A stretch of 64,000 nt of DNA, taken from Hetaerina americana. Taxonomy: Eukaryota; Arthropoda; Insecta; Odonata; Calopterygidae. Made by a program: the position numbers and the translations under genes. The notes under the pieces are model-generated. The model did no database searches. It saw only the letters and a list, made by a program, of their open reading frames with translations, and was not told where the DNA came from. This document shows, piece by piece, positions 36,655 to 47,330 of this stretch (within the stretch, counting starts at the first letter, position 1; every line of letters begins with the position of its first letter). Location: positions 34,814,351 to 34,878,350 of the forward strand of contig JAKTNV010000001.1 in NCBI GenBank assembly GCA_022747635.1, read 5' to 3'.

Positions 36655-37080
36655 AGCTAGTTCGAATTCTCCTTCCTCCTTCAAATTTACAACTGGCTTC
36701 GTCCTTCAGAATAGCACCAGGTGTACCGTGTGCTCTTCCCTGCCGCCTTAACCTCCTTCTCGTCCTCGCCGGAAGTGGATAAAGCAATGTGGGTGTGCGC
36801 GACTGTTTTCCTTTAATCTCGGCTTTCCCTCTTTCTTCTCTCGTGGTGTTATTTTTCATTCGTGTCCCCCAAGAACGGGAGAGGCGGCGGCGAGGCGGCG
36901 GGAGTTGGGAAAAATCTCGGGTCGTCATTAGCGCGGGAACCGCTCACGGCGTATGCGTTTCCGAGACGGGTGCGGATGAGGGAGCGTTTTCAAGGGAAGG
37001 AAGGGCGCGTCACTTGTTGTCGTCGGTCGCGGCTCGCAGTCAATCCCGCGCGAGACGCTCGTTGACGAGTAGGGGAAATT
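36655..37080. other. GC-rich island
   Basis: GGCGGCGG-type runs near 36882-36900; overlapping open frames on both strands without domains. Confidence 0.3.
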
Positions 37081-37084
37081 GAAT

Positions 37085-37880
37085 TGATTGATTGAGTCGA
37101 ATACCCTTTTTGAAAATGGGAGTTTTTAAATGACGCTCATTTAATCGTACATTTGACGCGGGGATGTTTCATTCTCGCTCTCTCTGTCAACGTGCTACGA
37201 GAGAGCTCAGGTATCTCCGGGTTATCTTTCGGTCCACCGAGTTAGGCTCTCTTGCGTATACGATTCCCCTATCTCCTTTCGCCAATCATGATGGAGATAG
37301 GCCTCCCTGCGTCATTCAGGAGTAAGTACGCAGGAGACAGACAATAGGATAACGTAGTGTTGTACCTGCGGGTTTCCCCCACTACTTGGGTGAATGCCAG
37401 ACCATTTCCATTCCCGTAAGCGAGTAGTCCCTGCTCGAACATCAACCTAGAGTCAATACTCCCAAGGGCTGAAAGGTACACCTAATGCAAATTGCAAACT
37501 CCAACCTGAAGAGAGAATGGTCTATGACAGAGTTCTCATGCGGTCTCATCAATTTTAAAAAAAGATGCTCACTAAATAGCTATTGTTGGATTTACCACGC
37601 TATTTGTCACCCATAATGAATAAACGAATTTGAAACTGTCTTGTATGTGGGCGAATTGATAACGCTCAACGCCAGGTCAAAGAAAAGGACATGTTTGGGA
37701 TCACAAATGTTTTTCAAGATATTTTCCATTTAAAACAAAAGAAAAGGTGCCAGGAAGAGAAAGAAAACCTTTGATGCAAAAATAATAAGGTTAAAATTGA
37801 ATTTTTCATAGAATCGAGATTGGAAAGGAAGATTCATCAGAATGGAAAATATTATACAATACTGAATTTAACAAGATTTG
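37085..37880. other. Unannotated stretch
   Basis: Nothing recognised. The 70-codon minus frame at 37269-37481 has no motif. Confidence 0.35.
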
Positions 37881-37884
37881 ACAG

Positions 37885-38085
37885 CTAAGTGCTAATGGCA
37901 GCTCGTTCATCCCAACTAGAAGGACGATACTTTTTCTGAATGAAAAGCCGGCCTTCGAGCCAATAAGGCTTGTCCTTGACATTTAAAAGTAATGCAAGGT
38001 AGGATATGCACAAATTCCAGTCTTTGAAATAGAAATTACTGACTACATTTATCGTTCTCTGCAAAATCTGACGGCACTCCATCAT
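37885..38085 (-). CDS. Unrecognised 66-codon open frame
   Basis: It reads as a plausible globular segment (mixed hydrophobic stretch CISYLALLLNV, then a charged end with KKYRPSSWDERAA). It lies in AT-rich DNA, where frames this protein-like are uncommon. No family was recognised. It may be a host exon, a piece of an old transposase, or chance. No clear splice sites frame it. Confidence 0.2.
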   Translation of the reverse strand: MMECRQILQRTINVVSNFYFKDWNLCISYLALLLNVKDKPYWLEGRLFIQKKYRPSSWDERAAIST

Positions 38086-38089
38086 TCAG

Positions 38090-39455
38090 GCTGGCACATT
38101 TTCGCTGGCATGCTACAAGTATGTTAGCACCTTAGCCCCATATTCACTATTCTAAACAAGCTATTATTATCCCTTTCGAATCGACTACGTAAATAAGCCA
38201 AAATTCCTTTCCCCGATCCCAGCCTCCATAAGTCAAATGTAGTGTTCAGACAAACCTGGACGCCTAATTTCTATAATTTAATAGCTTAAAAAAAAATTCT
38301 AAGGTTAAATCCTTAAATATTCCGGAGGACCACCGTTCACCCGAAGGGCGTTGTTGGAAACAACCGAGGAAGCAAAACGGCGGCGCGGTGCGGCGTTGAG
38401 GCGTGTGAAATGAGATGATCCGAAAAAGGCGGCAGCAAGCGAGGAAAGATTTAACTCGGCCTGGTAGGATTGAGGAGGAAGGAGAGAGTGGCGCCGAAGA
38501 CGGGGCCGCAAAATGTGCGTTCGTGTGAGTCCTTTTGGTGGGGGAGTATAGTAGCTCGCAGGCCGACGAAATAGGAAGAAGGGAGAGACTAAGTTTTTGA
38601 CTATGAACGTACAGCACGGCCTTCAAAACGAAGGTCGTTTAGATAAGGTGAGAAAAAAGATGCACACACATGGTTCTAGAATCGAGGCGCCGCGTGAAAA
38701 TAGTACATTCGGCGCGGGACGCCTGCGTTTTCGCGAGCATCCCGCAGATAAAACAGTTAGGGTTCGACTGGGATAGTAAGGGCCACCGCGCGGATTTGAA
38801 TCCCGAAATCACCCTCGGCGTTCAAACGTATTTCCCGCTGGGGTATCACACCAGCCGAGTAGTATGAGATTAACGCTGGCAGCATGGGAACCTCTCCTCG
38901 TGGCATATGTCTTTCCGTGAAGTTTAACTAGAAATTAACGTACTTATGTATGATGAGCGGTATTCGATCACGATCACGCAAGATGCTTCGATTAATCCTT
39001 CCGTGTGAGAAATCCATCCGAAAATGAAGTGATATCGAAATTGTTTGGAATCAATACACTTATTTTATACCCTTCACGCGGCAACGGACCTGAACACCCA
39101 ATTAGAGACCCTGGGATATGGATGCGTTTTTAAAATTTTCGTTTTGTTTATGAACGGGTTTAGTTTCGAAGTTAGTTAAATTGCATGCGAAATAATGCCC
39201 TAGATGGCGTGATGTCGAGTCATCACCATTAGTTTATGAACCTTTAAATGTTCGTTGAAATGGAACATTTAAGTACCCGCAATCGCTCGTCGCATTGAAT
39301 CCGACTTGCGCCAGAAAAGTATTTGGTGTGCGTAAAATGCTCGCCGAAGCGGGCAATATTAACGGCGCCAGGAGAATTAAGGGAAAAGGTAATGTCGAGA
39401 CGCGCCGCAAGGTGGCGACTTTCAGGGAAATCCTGGCCAAAACCATAAAAGTGAA
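38090..39455. other. Mixed stretch with a GC-rich block at 38300-38830
   Basis: Minus frames 38264-38626 and 38305-38511 and the plus frame 38670-38867 are short and without recognised domain. No repeats noticed. Confidence 0.3.
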
Positions 39456-39459
39456 AGTT

Positions 39460-39900
39460 GGTTTAAAGGTTGTGTGGTTGCGACTTGTGAAGGTCAATTT
39501 GTGGTGCAAATACCTGATCAAGGGAGTAATTGTTTGAACTATTTATTTTATTTTTTCATTTGTCTGAGTGACGGGTCACTGGCGTCGGGCTTCCCGCCCC
39601 GTAAACCCTGCGTGTGTGTGTGGTTGCGACTTGTGAAGGTCAATTTGGTGTGCAAATACCTGATCAAGGGAGTAATTGTTTGAACTATTTATTTTATTTT
39701 ACATTTGTTTGATTGACGGGTCACTGGCGTCGGGCTTCCCGCCCCGTAAACCCTGCGTGTGTGTGTGGTTGCGACTTGTGAAGGTCAATTTGGTGTGCAA
39801 ATACCTGATCAAGGGAGTAATTGGTAGAACTATTTATTTTAAATTTCATTTGTTTGAGTGACGGGTCACTGGCCTCTGGCTTCCCGCCAAACAATAACTT
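39460..39900. repeat. 145-bp tandem repeat, about three copies
   Basis: The word TGGTTGCGACTTGTGAAGG recurs at 39475, 39621 and 39766, giving periods of 146 and 145 bp. Each unit also carries TACCTGATCAAGGGAGTAAT and a TGACGGGTCACTGGC segment, followed by GCTTCCCGCC. Copies are highly similar (a few substitutions and a 1-bp indel), so the array is recent. The open frames here simply translate the repeat. The array directly precedes a LINE/SINE-type 3' tail and may be its variable-number region. Confidence 0.92.
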
Positions 39901-40055
39901 TCCCACCCCCTTCTATATTCCACCTATAAGTGCCCTTAAGTGTACGGCTTTGGGTTTTACTTTCTTTCCTTTCCTTGGTTTAAAGGGTTCATGTGAATTA
40001 CAACCCTTAGTTGAATGACCGGTGGAAATAAAGGCGTTGCTGTAGCTGTAGCTGT
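39901..40055 (+). mobile_element. Retroelement 3' tail with (GCTGTA)n
   Basis: After the tandem array comes about 130 bases ending in CCGGTGGAAATAAAGGCG (an AATAAA signal at 40026) and then repeats of GCTGTA at 40035-40052. Ending in a short tandem repeat after AATAAA is typical of non-LTR elements and their SINEs. No reverse transcriptase was found upstream. The family is not identified. Confidence 0.45.
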
Positions 40056-40059
40056 CTCG

Positions 40060-41900
40060 CCTTCTTATTTCACTGCCGGCAGGGGCATTCTTTATTATGG
40101 AATTTTGGAGATAACACTCCATAGGAAGAAACAGAAGGAAAGATCTGTTTGCCATTAGTATAGCTCATAGCTCAGCCCCTAATTAAATGACTGCAACTCG
40201 AGGAAATTATTGCAATATATTTTCGTAGTAATGATTTATGACCACTAAATTACTCAATGAATATTTTATTATGTTCATTGCGTTGGAAATAGTTTATTAT
40301 ATGAATAAAGGGTGAGAAATAATTAAGGGGCCGTATTCCAATTTATTGGTATGAGATTATGAATATTATAATTTGAATGCGAAAAATATACTTTGCTTAT
40401 ACATGCTACCACTTGCATAAATAGTATACCATGACCTTAGTGCGGGATTCTCGTAAAAATATTTGAATCCATAATATCTTAAAATGTCTAGTTTTAAATT
40501 ATACAATCGCTAATTTCCTGGTTCTAATATAAAAAACTATAAGTTTATTCTGGAGAGGCAAATACCGTCACGATACATATTTATTGAAATTTTCATATTT
40601 TAATTTGAGACGAGAGGTGGAAAAGTACCCAGGGATAACGAATTAAAAATATATTAGACTGATAAGGCTAATATTATCTTGGAAATATGTTTCCGTGGCT
40701 CACCGTCCTATGAGTAGTCTCTCATATTGCAGAAGTTGCCAGAAGTTAGTGATAGACTTACGAAGCGAATTTAAGTGGAAACCGCCGGATTTCAAAATGG
40801 CAAATATGAGCCTTCCATCATTAGATCAATTGAACGTTGTAAAATTGGTGAAGGAAGTAAAGAAAAAACACCAAAAGTCATTATAATACGGCTAAGTCGA
40901 CAGCGCTGTCATTTACGGACAAAATATTGCCAAATTACAATTCAGCACATTCCGACACAGTGTAACCCTGAAGAGATTGCCTTCTATGAAAACATCCAAT
41001 TGGGGTTTCAGATTTTTCTGAATCATTTACTGAATTATTATACTTTTAGAATATATATTTTCAGGAACATAAACGTTTTTCGGAAAATTTTCAATATGAA
41101 GTCAATTTCTAAGTGGAGGTGGGGTGTTTGGTGCAGAGCAGAATGAGTACACAAAAAGAATCAGAGATAAACCTTTCCCGAAGCCAACGAATATTTTTAC
41201 CTGTATATTACTTCAGTTTCTTGCATCACATTAGGATGGAAACAATCTATTACGTTGAAAAATCCTCTTCCCTAATCTCCATGATTTTGCAAACCTTTGC
41301 GATCTCATTTTGCTCACGAAAGCATTTCAGTTGCGAGAAAATAAATTAAACTTGCTGATTACAATCGCTGGTTTGGCACCTACCTATTCCTCATTCCGCG
41401 AATGGATGGGATGGAAAACTCAATCATGCATCGGTGTTTGCAGAGATTAATGGGGTCGGCGCACAGTGAAGTGGCATGCATTGTTGCTTTTATGACCTCA
41501 TTTCTACCGGGATGTTATTTTTGGACACACAGTCAAAGATTTTATTGACGCGGAAGCCATTCTCCAAAAGAGAGTGGACGGATCAAATCAGGTCGGTTGT
41601 CCCTTTTTCAAAGTTACAAGGTGTTCGTTACATGTAATTGGACAAAATGGAAACTTTCTTCGAATAATTTTAAAGTTATTCATAATTTTTATTTTTAGAC
41701 ATTTACGCATATATTCCACTCGGCCCATACCTATTAATTTGCCTCAGGAGAAGCACTTTGATGGATTAAGTCAACATTATTCAAATGTGGAAGGGGACTG
41801 CTTTACCCAATTCATTATTAACCTCTTCACTATAATTTTATGCAACGTCTTATTCCACAAGCTTATAGAAGGGGTTAGCTAAATATGGGATGAAGAAACA
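40060..41900. other. Unannotated AT-rich stretch
   Basis: Open frames 40695-40886 and 40775-41146 (plus, overlapping in different frames) and 41574-41882 have no confident motif. The part next to 41900 may be an extension of the decayed LINE that follows. Confidence 0.3.
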
Positions 41901-41905
41901 AAACC

Positions 41906-42640
41906 ATGGCCATGTTAAATAACGGAGACATTTCAGTAATGGTCTTAGATGCCGAAGATAACCTACAAAGACTGCTCTTCAAGTTTTATCAACCAGCTCA
42001 AAAATTTAAGAGTGAAATATTTTATGACCTTACAAAATATACGAACTTCTCTACAATGCCAGGCAAGGGTACATTTTATATCGAGGGGAGAAATCCAGAG
42101 CAAGTAAAGTATCTCTACATACATCTATCAAATAGCGTCAGCTAATGGACCATCTAAGGAAGCAAATCAACAGAGTTGCAGCGATTCCGGATGCCATCTA
42201 AAGCAATCGGGGCTCACGTTTATTCAATGAGGTCAAAATTAAAACTGCAGACATGATTCCAATCATGACATACGACTTAGAAATTGTAATGATTCAAGCA
42301 AAACCGAGAATATGTGACATACTGTCGGAATGAAGACTGTAAGAACAATTGATTAAAAATTCTTGGGAAATTGAGGAAGAAATGAAGAGATAAGACTTTC
42401 TCGTACCACATAGAAACCTTTTGAGGCAAAAGCCTTTCGGTGCAACGAAAACAAAGACACTGGTTTGATCGAGCAAAAATAATGGTAAGAAATAGATTAG
42501 CACACATAGCACTTCAAGGGAAACCAATAGGCCAACGCACTCACGTCTGGAAGACTGCCCAAAACATGAATAGACACTTGCCAATCCCTCCTTCGAGAAG
42601 ATATATAGTACACAGTAGCTTCGGAAAGGAGCAAATCACT
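41906..42640 (+). pseudogene. Decayed non-LTR reverse transcriptase, C-terminal part
   Basis: Frameshifted translation includes KIKTADMIPIMTYDLEIV (about 42235-42285), which resembles the post-catalytic K-LPI-TYGLEII segment of a Jockey-like group, and a trailing piece ending near IPPSRRYIVHS (about 42590). An upstream open frame (41906-42145) would correspond to the end of the RT palm/thumb. The catalytic motifs were not found. The clade is a tentative reading. Confidence 0.4.
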
Positions 42641-42685
42641 AGATGAAGTAAAACAAGAAGAGCTCACGAATCTTTTATGTTACTG

Positions 42686-42980
42686 GGAGTTGGCTTTTGA
42701 GATGTGGGCGAAGAAAAGAATAAAAAAGTAAAACGGACGGAAGAGAAAAAACAAACTGAAGTACTTTGCAAGGCTGGGGATGAGACAAGAGTTGTTGGGA
42801 GAAATTCAAAGGAGATGCATTGGATGCATAGCATTTTGATTGGCAATGGAATGTTGGAGACAGTGATAGAGGGGAGAATGTTAGGCAGGGGAGGTAGGCG
42901 GATGCAAAGAATGGGCATGTTGGACGGGATGCAGGGAGGCAGAAATTATGCGGAATCGAAGTTAGGTTTATTTTAGTGTT
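42686..42980 (+). pseudogene. RTE-like LINE 3' end, sense copy
   Basis: Collinear with 54570-54840: blocks corresponding to AFEMW, KWTEKKTNEEVL, the GMLKTVIEGRMLG segment (very similar here: GMLETVIEGRMLG) and GMLDGMQGGRNYAE. An internal deletion and frameshift lie near 42780. Closer to the young copy than the fragments at 12.4 and 26.5 kb. Confidence 0.75.
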
Positions 42981-42984
42981 GGGC

Positions 42985-44035
42985 GTTGCGTTATGTCGTC
43001 ATAGATGAGGCTAGGAAATGTAGTGATGGTCAGTATTTGTGTTCATCAATAAGTCACTACCTTAGTCAAGAGAACGCAATTAATACGAGTAATGATCGTG
43101 AGAATTGCGTGAGTGTTCCCGCCATTTCGAATAGGTAGGTAGATGGTGGGGACGGAATGTTAAGGAAGTGGTGGTGATTGGGAAGGGGGAAGAAATCTTA
43201 GCGGCGGTATAATACATCTGTTGGTGAAAGGGCCCAAATTGACACGAGATTTACGTCTCAAACAATCTCGGACCGTATTATTCACGCGAGTCCATCTCCA
43301 ATCAACACAGTAAGAACGGGAAACCCGACGAAAAAAGTTCTAACACTCTCGATAATGGGGAACATTCGTTAGAATGCAGTTGTTTACCTCTTCATCACCT
43401 CTCAACCCTTAAGAAAACATCTTCCACAATCTTCACTCATCCATTAATCATTCCAAGCCTGGAGAGTGTCATCATCATTCGGTCAAGTTAACCTGGATCA
43501 AATATGGGGATAAAAATGTCAGGTGAGCATTTTTTACCGAATAGAAAAAGGAAGCGATCGCCGCTCAAACCAAGGTATATGTAGATTGGAAAGATCACTC
43601 AGCGTTGACAGTGTTCTTGCCAAATATCCTTCCGTTTTACAGGAACCCTTTATAACCCTATATAACCATTTTTTTCAATTAGTTTTGCAAAATGCTTATC
43701 CCATGCCTCTCTCTTTCTCGTTCCTGAAAAGAAACTTTCCTTCGGAAGCGTCGAAAGGGCTCATCTTCAATCAATTTTTAAATGCTTTAAAACTCTTCTA
43801 AGGCCACTGCCGACATTAATCCACTTCCATGTAATGGGAGGGGAAAAGGGTGCTGAGGAAGTTAGCAGAAGTTGGCCAAGCTGCAAGCCAAGGATGAAAA
43901 ATATTAAGTTTCCTAGAGAAAAACGGGGATGGGTGTCGCTTTCAGCTGCAGTTGGGCTGATTGTGTGAAGCCTGTGCATCCGATTTATACGAAGCTAATA
44001 TTAGCATAGTAGAATAAATACCTAGCGACTATATG
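42985..44035. other. Unannotated stretch upstream of the PLE
   Basis: No recognisable gene; the 92-codon frame at 43523-43801 has no motif. No hammerhead or terminal-repeat copy was seen, so the PLE that follows seems to lack its 5' terminal repeat. Confidence 0.4.
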
Positions 44036-44039
44036 AAAA

Positions 44040-45713
44040 TTGAAACAAAAACTCTCTCCAATGGATTGGGACTACATCGACCGTGCGACCACTGCCAATG
44101 GTGAATTACTTCTGAGAAAGGATTCAGAGAGACAGAAGAAGAAATTCGCCAGACTAAACAGCACCAAGGCGATCAGAACGCCACTGGACCGGAGCAGAAC
44201 TGTCATTAATTTGACTGACACCGAGTTGGACGAACCTACCCTTTCCGTTCTCTCCAAAGGACTAAACTTCGCACCGGCCCCTCGGTCCATTCCTTACACT
44301 GACTTCATTGGAGGAATTGAACAGGCGGTCCGGAAGCTTCCCGGCGAAGCAGCAGAAGAAGTTAGAAATGAAGTCACCATGGTCCTAAAAAGGGCCTTGC
44401 CGCCCAAATCAAACACCTTCAAGGAGGAACGGGAAGCACTCCAAGCTTTGCGGAGGAAGACGGACATCATGGTGTTACCCGCGGACAAGGGAAACGCCAC
44501 TGTCATCATGAAAAAGGAGGAATGCCATAGTAAAATACGTGAAGTCCTCTCAGATACAGCCTACGTAAGGTTGTCCCGCGACCCCACGGATGCCATCATG
44601 AGAAAGACCAGCGAACTCTTAAAGAAGGCCGAGATTCCTGCCGAAATCACTAAGCACCTGAGGCCACAAGCACCAGCCCCCCCGAGGTTATACGGGTTAC
44701 CGAAGAACCACAAAACTGGGGCACCTCTGCGACCAATTGTGAGTGCCATCAGCTCACCTACCTATAATCTTGCGAAGCACCTCACCAGTGTTCTGTCGCC
44801 ACATGTGGGCTGCTGCGAGAATCACCTAAGAAACTCTGCAGATTTTGTTAAAATCTTGGATGAAATCCGTCTGGAGGAAAGGGATATCCTGGTGAGTTTG
44901 GACGTGGTATCCCTTTTCACACGGGTCCCCCTGACTGACACTCTACGCCTCCTGGAAGCCAAGTTCGACGCTACCACGGTGATGCTTTTCCGCCATGTCT
45001 TGACCTCCACCTACTTCCTCTACGATGGGCAGTACTTTGAACAAGCGGATGGAGTGGCAATGGGATCTCCACTCTCCCCTGCCATAGCCAACTTCTTCAT
45101 GGAAGACTTCGAAGAAAAGGCACTACAATCACAATCAGCCCCGCTCCGCCCGAAATATTTCTTCCGCTACGTCGATGACACATTCGTGATTTGGCCACAT
45201 GGGAACGATACACTGAACGAATTCCTGGCGCATATGAATCGCCAGCATCCCAACATTTCCTTTACCATGGAATTGGAAATTGACGGCAAACTCCCGTTCC
45301 TCGATATCCTGGTTCAACGAAAGAGTGATGGCACACTCGGACATGGGGTGTATCGTAAGCCGACGCACACTGGGCTGTACCTCAACGGTAAGAGCCACCA
45401 CCACCCAACCCAAAGGCGAGCAGTGTTGAATACACTCTTCCAACGAGCCAGGGACATCGCTGATAAGAATAGTTTGTCGGAGGAGATTAAACATCTCAAA
45501 ACCACCTTTCGCCAAAATGGATATAGCGGACGCGAAATCTCTCTGGCCCTAAAAAGGGCCTTCAACCCGCTACCACGCACGATGAAGGAGGAAAAAGAAA
45601 AACCGATAGCAAGGGCCTGCCTGCCGTACGTCGCCTCGATCTCAGGTAAAATATCCAGGATACTGGCGAGGCACAACATCGAGGCTATCCACAAACCACC
45701 GGAAAAAAATTAG
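44040..45713 (+). CDS. Penelope-like element reverse transcriptase
   Basis: A 557-codon frame covering most of a PLE polyprotein. The RT fingers segment LYGLPKNHKTGAPLRPIV lies at about residues 218-235. Motif A DILVSLDVVSLFTRVPL with the first catalytic Asp is at about 280. Motif B GVAMGSPLSPAIANFF is at about 338, and the catalytic YVDDTF box is at about 376. Downstream are the thumb and a K/R-rich connector to the endonuclease. PLEs copy their RNA by target-primed synthesis using RT plus a GIY-YIG nuclease. The frame stops just before the nuclease because of one extra A in an A7 run (45707-45713). All visible RT catalytic residues are intact, so the copy is young. Compared with full Penelope-type ORFs of over 800 codons the N-terminus seems short, so 5' truncation near 44040 is likely. 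Confidence 0.93.
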   Translation: MKQKLSPMDWDYIDRATTANGELLLRKDSERQKKKFARLNSTKAIRTPLDRSRTVINLTDTELDEPTLSVLSKGLNFAPAPRSIPYTDFIGGIEQAVRKLPGEAAEEVRNEVTMVLKRALPPKSNTFKEEREALQALRRKTDIMVLPADKGNATVIMKKEECHSKIREVLSDTAYVRLSRDPTDAIMRKTSELLKKAEIPAEITKHLRPQAPAPPRLYGLPKNHKTGAPLRPIVSAISSPTYNLAKHLTSVLSPHVGCCENHLRNSADFVKILDEIRLEERDILVSLDVVSLFTRVPLTDTLRLLEAKFDATTVMLFRHVLTSTYFLYDGQYFEQADGVAMGSPLSPAIANFFMEDFEEKALQSQSAPLRPKYFFRYVDDTFVIWPHGNDTLNEFLAHMNRQHPNISFTMELEIDGKLPFLDILVQRKSDGTLGHGVYRKPTHTGLYLNGKSHHHPTQRRAVLNTLFQRARDIADKNSLSEEIKHLKTTFRQNGYSGREISLALKRAFNPLPRTMKEEKEKPIARACLPYVASISGKISRILARHNIEAIHKPPEKN

Positions 45714-45717
45714 AAAT

Positions 45718-46152
45718 TTGCTCGTCAGAGCAAAGGACCCTATCGGCCTAAAGACCCCAGGCATATACCAAGTCCCGTGTGCCTGCGGAGATGTCTACAT
45801 CGGAGAGACGGGGCGGACCATTGAAACAAGATTAAAAGAACATAAAAGAAACCTTCGCCTGGGACAATTGGAAAAATCAGCCATCGCCGAACACAGCATC
45901 GCGATGGATCATTCCATCAATTTCAATGAGACGAAGGTACTTGCCCGCGCCGGTGGTTACTGGGACCGAATAGTCAAAGAATCAATTGAAATTAAAATGG
46001 CAGGACATAATTTCAATAGGGATTCCGGCTATTCCCTCAGCAATGCATGGAAACCGGTGCTAAACCAAGTAAAGAAAGGAAGGAACAGACCACAACTGCC
46101 CGGCGACCAATCAGGAGGTCCCCCCTCCTCGGGCCAATCACAGGTCACCTGA
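45718..46152 (+). CDS. PLE GIY-YIG endonuclease domain (frameshifted from RT)
   Basis: Continues the PLE protein in the next frame. PGIYQVPCACGDVYIGETGR carries the GIY and YIG signature; the conserved Arg follows in RTIETRLKEHKR and the catalytic Glu in VKESIEIK. The Cys pair (CAC) and His residues (KEHKR, AEHS) fit the CCHH finger of Penelope endonucleases. The reading frame runs on to a Pro/Gln-rich end. The ATG-equivalent start is not meaningful, since this is the 3' part of one ORF split by a single-base insertion at about 45707-45713. The nuclease nicks the target to prime reverse transcription. Coding potential is otherwise intact. Confidence 0.92.
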   Translation: MLVRAKDPIGLKTPGIYQVPCACGDVYIGETGRTIETRLKEHKRNLRLGQLEKSAIAEHSIAMDHSINFNETKVLARAGGYWDRIVKESIEIKMAGHNFNRDSGYSLSNAWKPVLNQVKKGRNRPQLPGDQSGGPPSSGQSQVT

Positions 46153-46166
46153 GGCGGGAGCTCAGG

Positions 46167-46174
46167 TATATAAG
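46167..46174 (+). promoter_or_regulatory. TATA-like box in PLE terminal region
   Basis: TATATAAG, with a GC-box-like word 15 bases upstream. A start 25-30 bases downstream would fall at about 46195-46200, immediately 5' of the hammerhead core, so a transcript could begin with the ribozyme. Functional use is inferred. Confidence 0.4.
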
Positions 46175-46189
46175 ACGGCCAAATACGGA

Positions 46190-46252
46190 ATGGCAGCCAT
46201 CAACCCTGAAGACGATGCACGAGTCGGGCATCGAAACGTCGGCCAATATGGA
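46190..46252 (+). ncRNA. Hammerhead-ribozyme-like motif of the PLE
   Basis: CTGAAGA (46206-46212), one unpaired C, stem II GATGC/GCATC (46214-46218 with 46228-46232), GAAAC (46233-46237), then GTC (46238-46240). A15.1-C pairs with G-U16.1 for a minimal stem III, as known for PLE hammerheads that work best as dimers. Stem I is supported by CC/GG next to the core and CCAT/ATGG (46197-46200 with 46248-46251) around an internal loop. Predicted cleavage follows C46240. All core bases are present. Confidence 0.75.
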
Positions 46253-46375
46253 ACCCTTGACCCGGTGGAAGACCGGAGAATCCTTCACGAATCAAATACG
46301 CCGGGAAAGCACCAGATCTTACTTCAAAAAGACACTGTTACAAATCAGAGATCAATAAAAATAAAACTAAAAGGA

Positions 46376-47085
46376 TGACTTTTGGTGGGGAAGTATGTCG
46401 CCAATTATAGCATGAGATTGAACGGCAATGGTATTTGTCAGAACAAGAAGAATTGTGTTACCCTGGAAACAGCATTACTTGCAATGCATGGAAAAAGAAG
46501 TAAGAAAGCAGTGAACGAAACAGAATAACTGCCAATAAATGAAAGCATCCCACAAAAAAGTCTAATAACAGTCGGAAATATACCTTTGGATGTCAGAAAA
46601 CACTCCATTAAAATAAATGTCTGGAGAGTACAGTAACGAAAACAAAAAAGAAAAAATATGAGCCAATGGGAATGCCGTCTTGCAGATGAAACTTCAGAGT
46701 TTCCCAGTCTTATTGCATCAAAGTTTCTTAGGAATCTCCGACATCGAAAGTGAAATTCAAACTTTGGAAAGAGGAAACTTCAAGAGTTAAGAGTGGGCTA
46801 TTAATTCGGGAATAAATGTAAGCATTGAAGAAGTTCAGAAGAAACAGGTCAATAGAGGAGTCTTTGGGACGCGTTGCAAAGAGGGTGAAATAGTGCTATT
46901 AGGAATACGCTAAGGCATAATGGTGTACTGAATGCAATGAAAGAAAGAAAGAAAGAAAGAATGGATGGGAGAAACGATAGGGAATCCACAGATGGGTAAG
47001 TCAATCAGATAATACAAGATACGAATGCGAGTAGCTGGGATGAAGCCGGGAAACTAACTGAAAAGAGAGGACAGTGAGGAGTTAC
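46376..47085. other. Sequence between two PLE copies
   Basis: AT-rich and purine-rich, with a (GAAA)n run at about 46943-46961. It may contain the decayed reverse transcriptase of the older PLE, but no RT motif could be read. Confidence 0.3.
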
Positions 47086-47086
47086 G

Positions 47087-47330
47087 GTGAAGCTTCTCGT
47101 CCGGGTGGGGACGATCTGGGTCTCAAAGACTCCGGGAGTCAACCGCAGAAGTCAGCGCGTCGCGTCTACGGAAATTCTTACAAAGGAGAGTCACCCAACT
47201 ATTGTGAAACACAGCCTCACCCAAGACCATCGGATTATCTTCGACGGAGCTAAAATAATGATCATATCAAACGGCTACCCGGAATCACTTGACAAAGGAA
47301 GCGAAAGAAATCCATCTTGAAGGAAAACAT
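47087..47330 (+). pseudogene. Older PLE copy, endonuclease remnant
   Basis: The 77-codon frame aligns with the PLE endonuclease: LLVRVGTIWVSKTPG matches the segment before GIY; the GIY-YIG signature is deleted or scrambled; then TIVKHSLTQDHRIIFDGAKIMI matches the AEHSI-DHSI-FNETKVL segment. Without the signature it cannot be an active nuclease. Confidence 0.7.

Larger units (their letters stand above)
46153..46375 (+). mobile_element. PLE 3' terminal region (pseudo-LTR)
   Basis: Non-coding 3' end of the PLE. It contains a GAGGCGGG GC-box-like word, a TATA-like box, the hammerhead core and then a segment (GACCCGGTGGAAGACC and onward to about 46325) that reappears in the older copy at 47530-47600. 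It ends in A-rich sequence near 46375. In PLEs such terminal repeats (pLTRs) hold the promoter and ribozyme; only the 3' one is seen here. Confidence 0.7.

Noticed and set aside
44072..45694. Several minus-strand open frames under the PLE
   Set aside because: Antisense shadows of the RT gene, without motifs.
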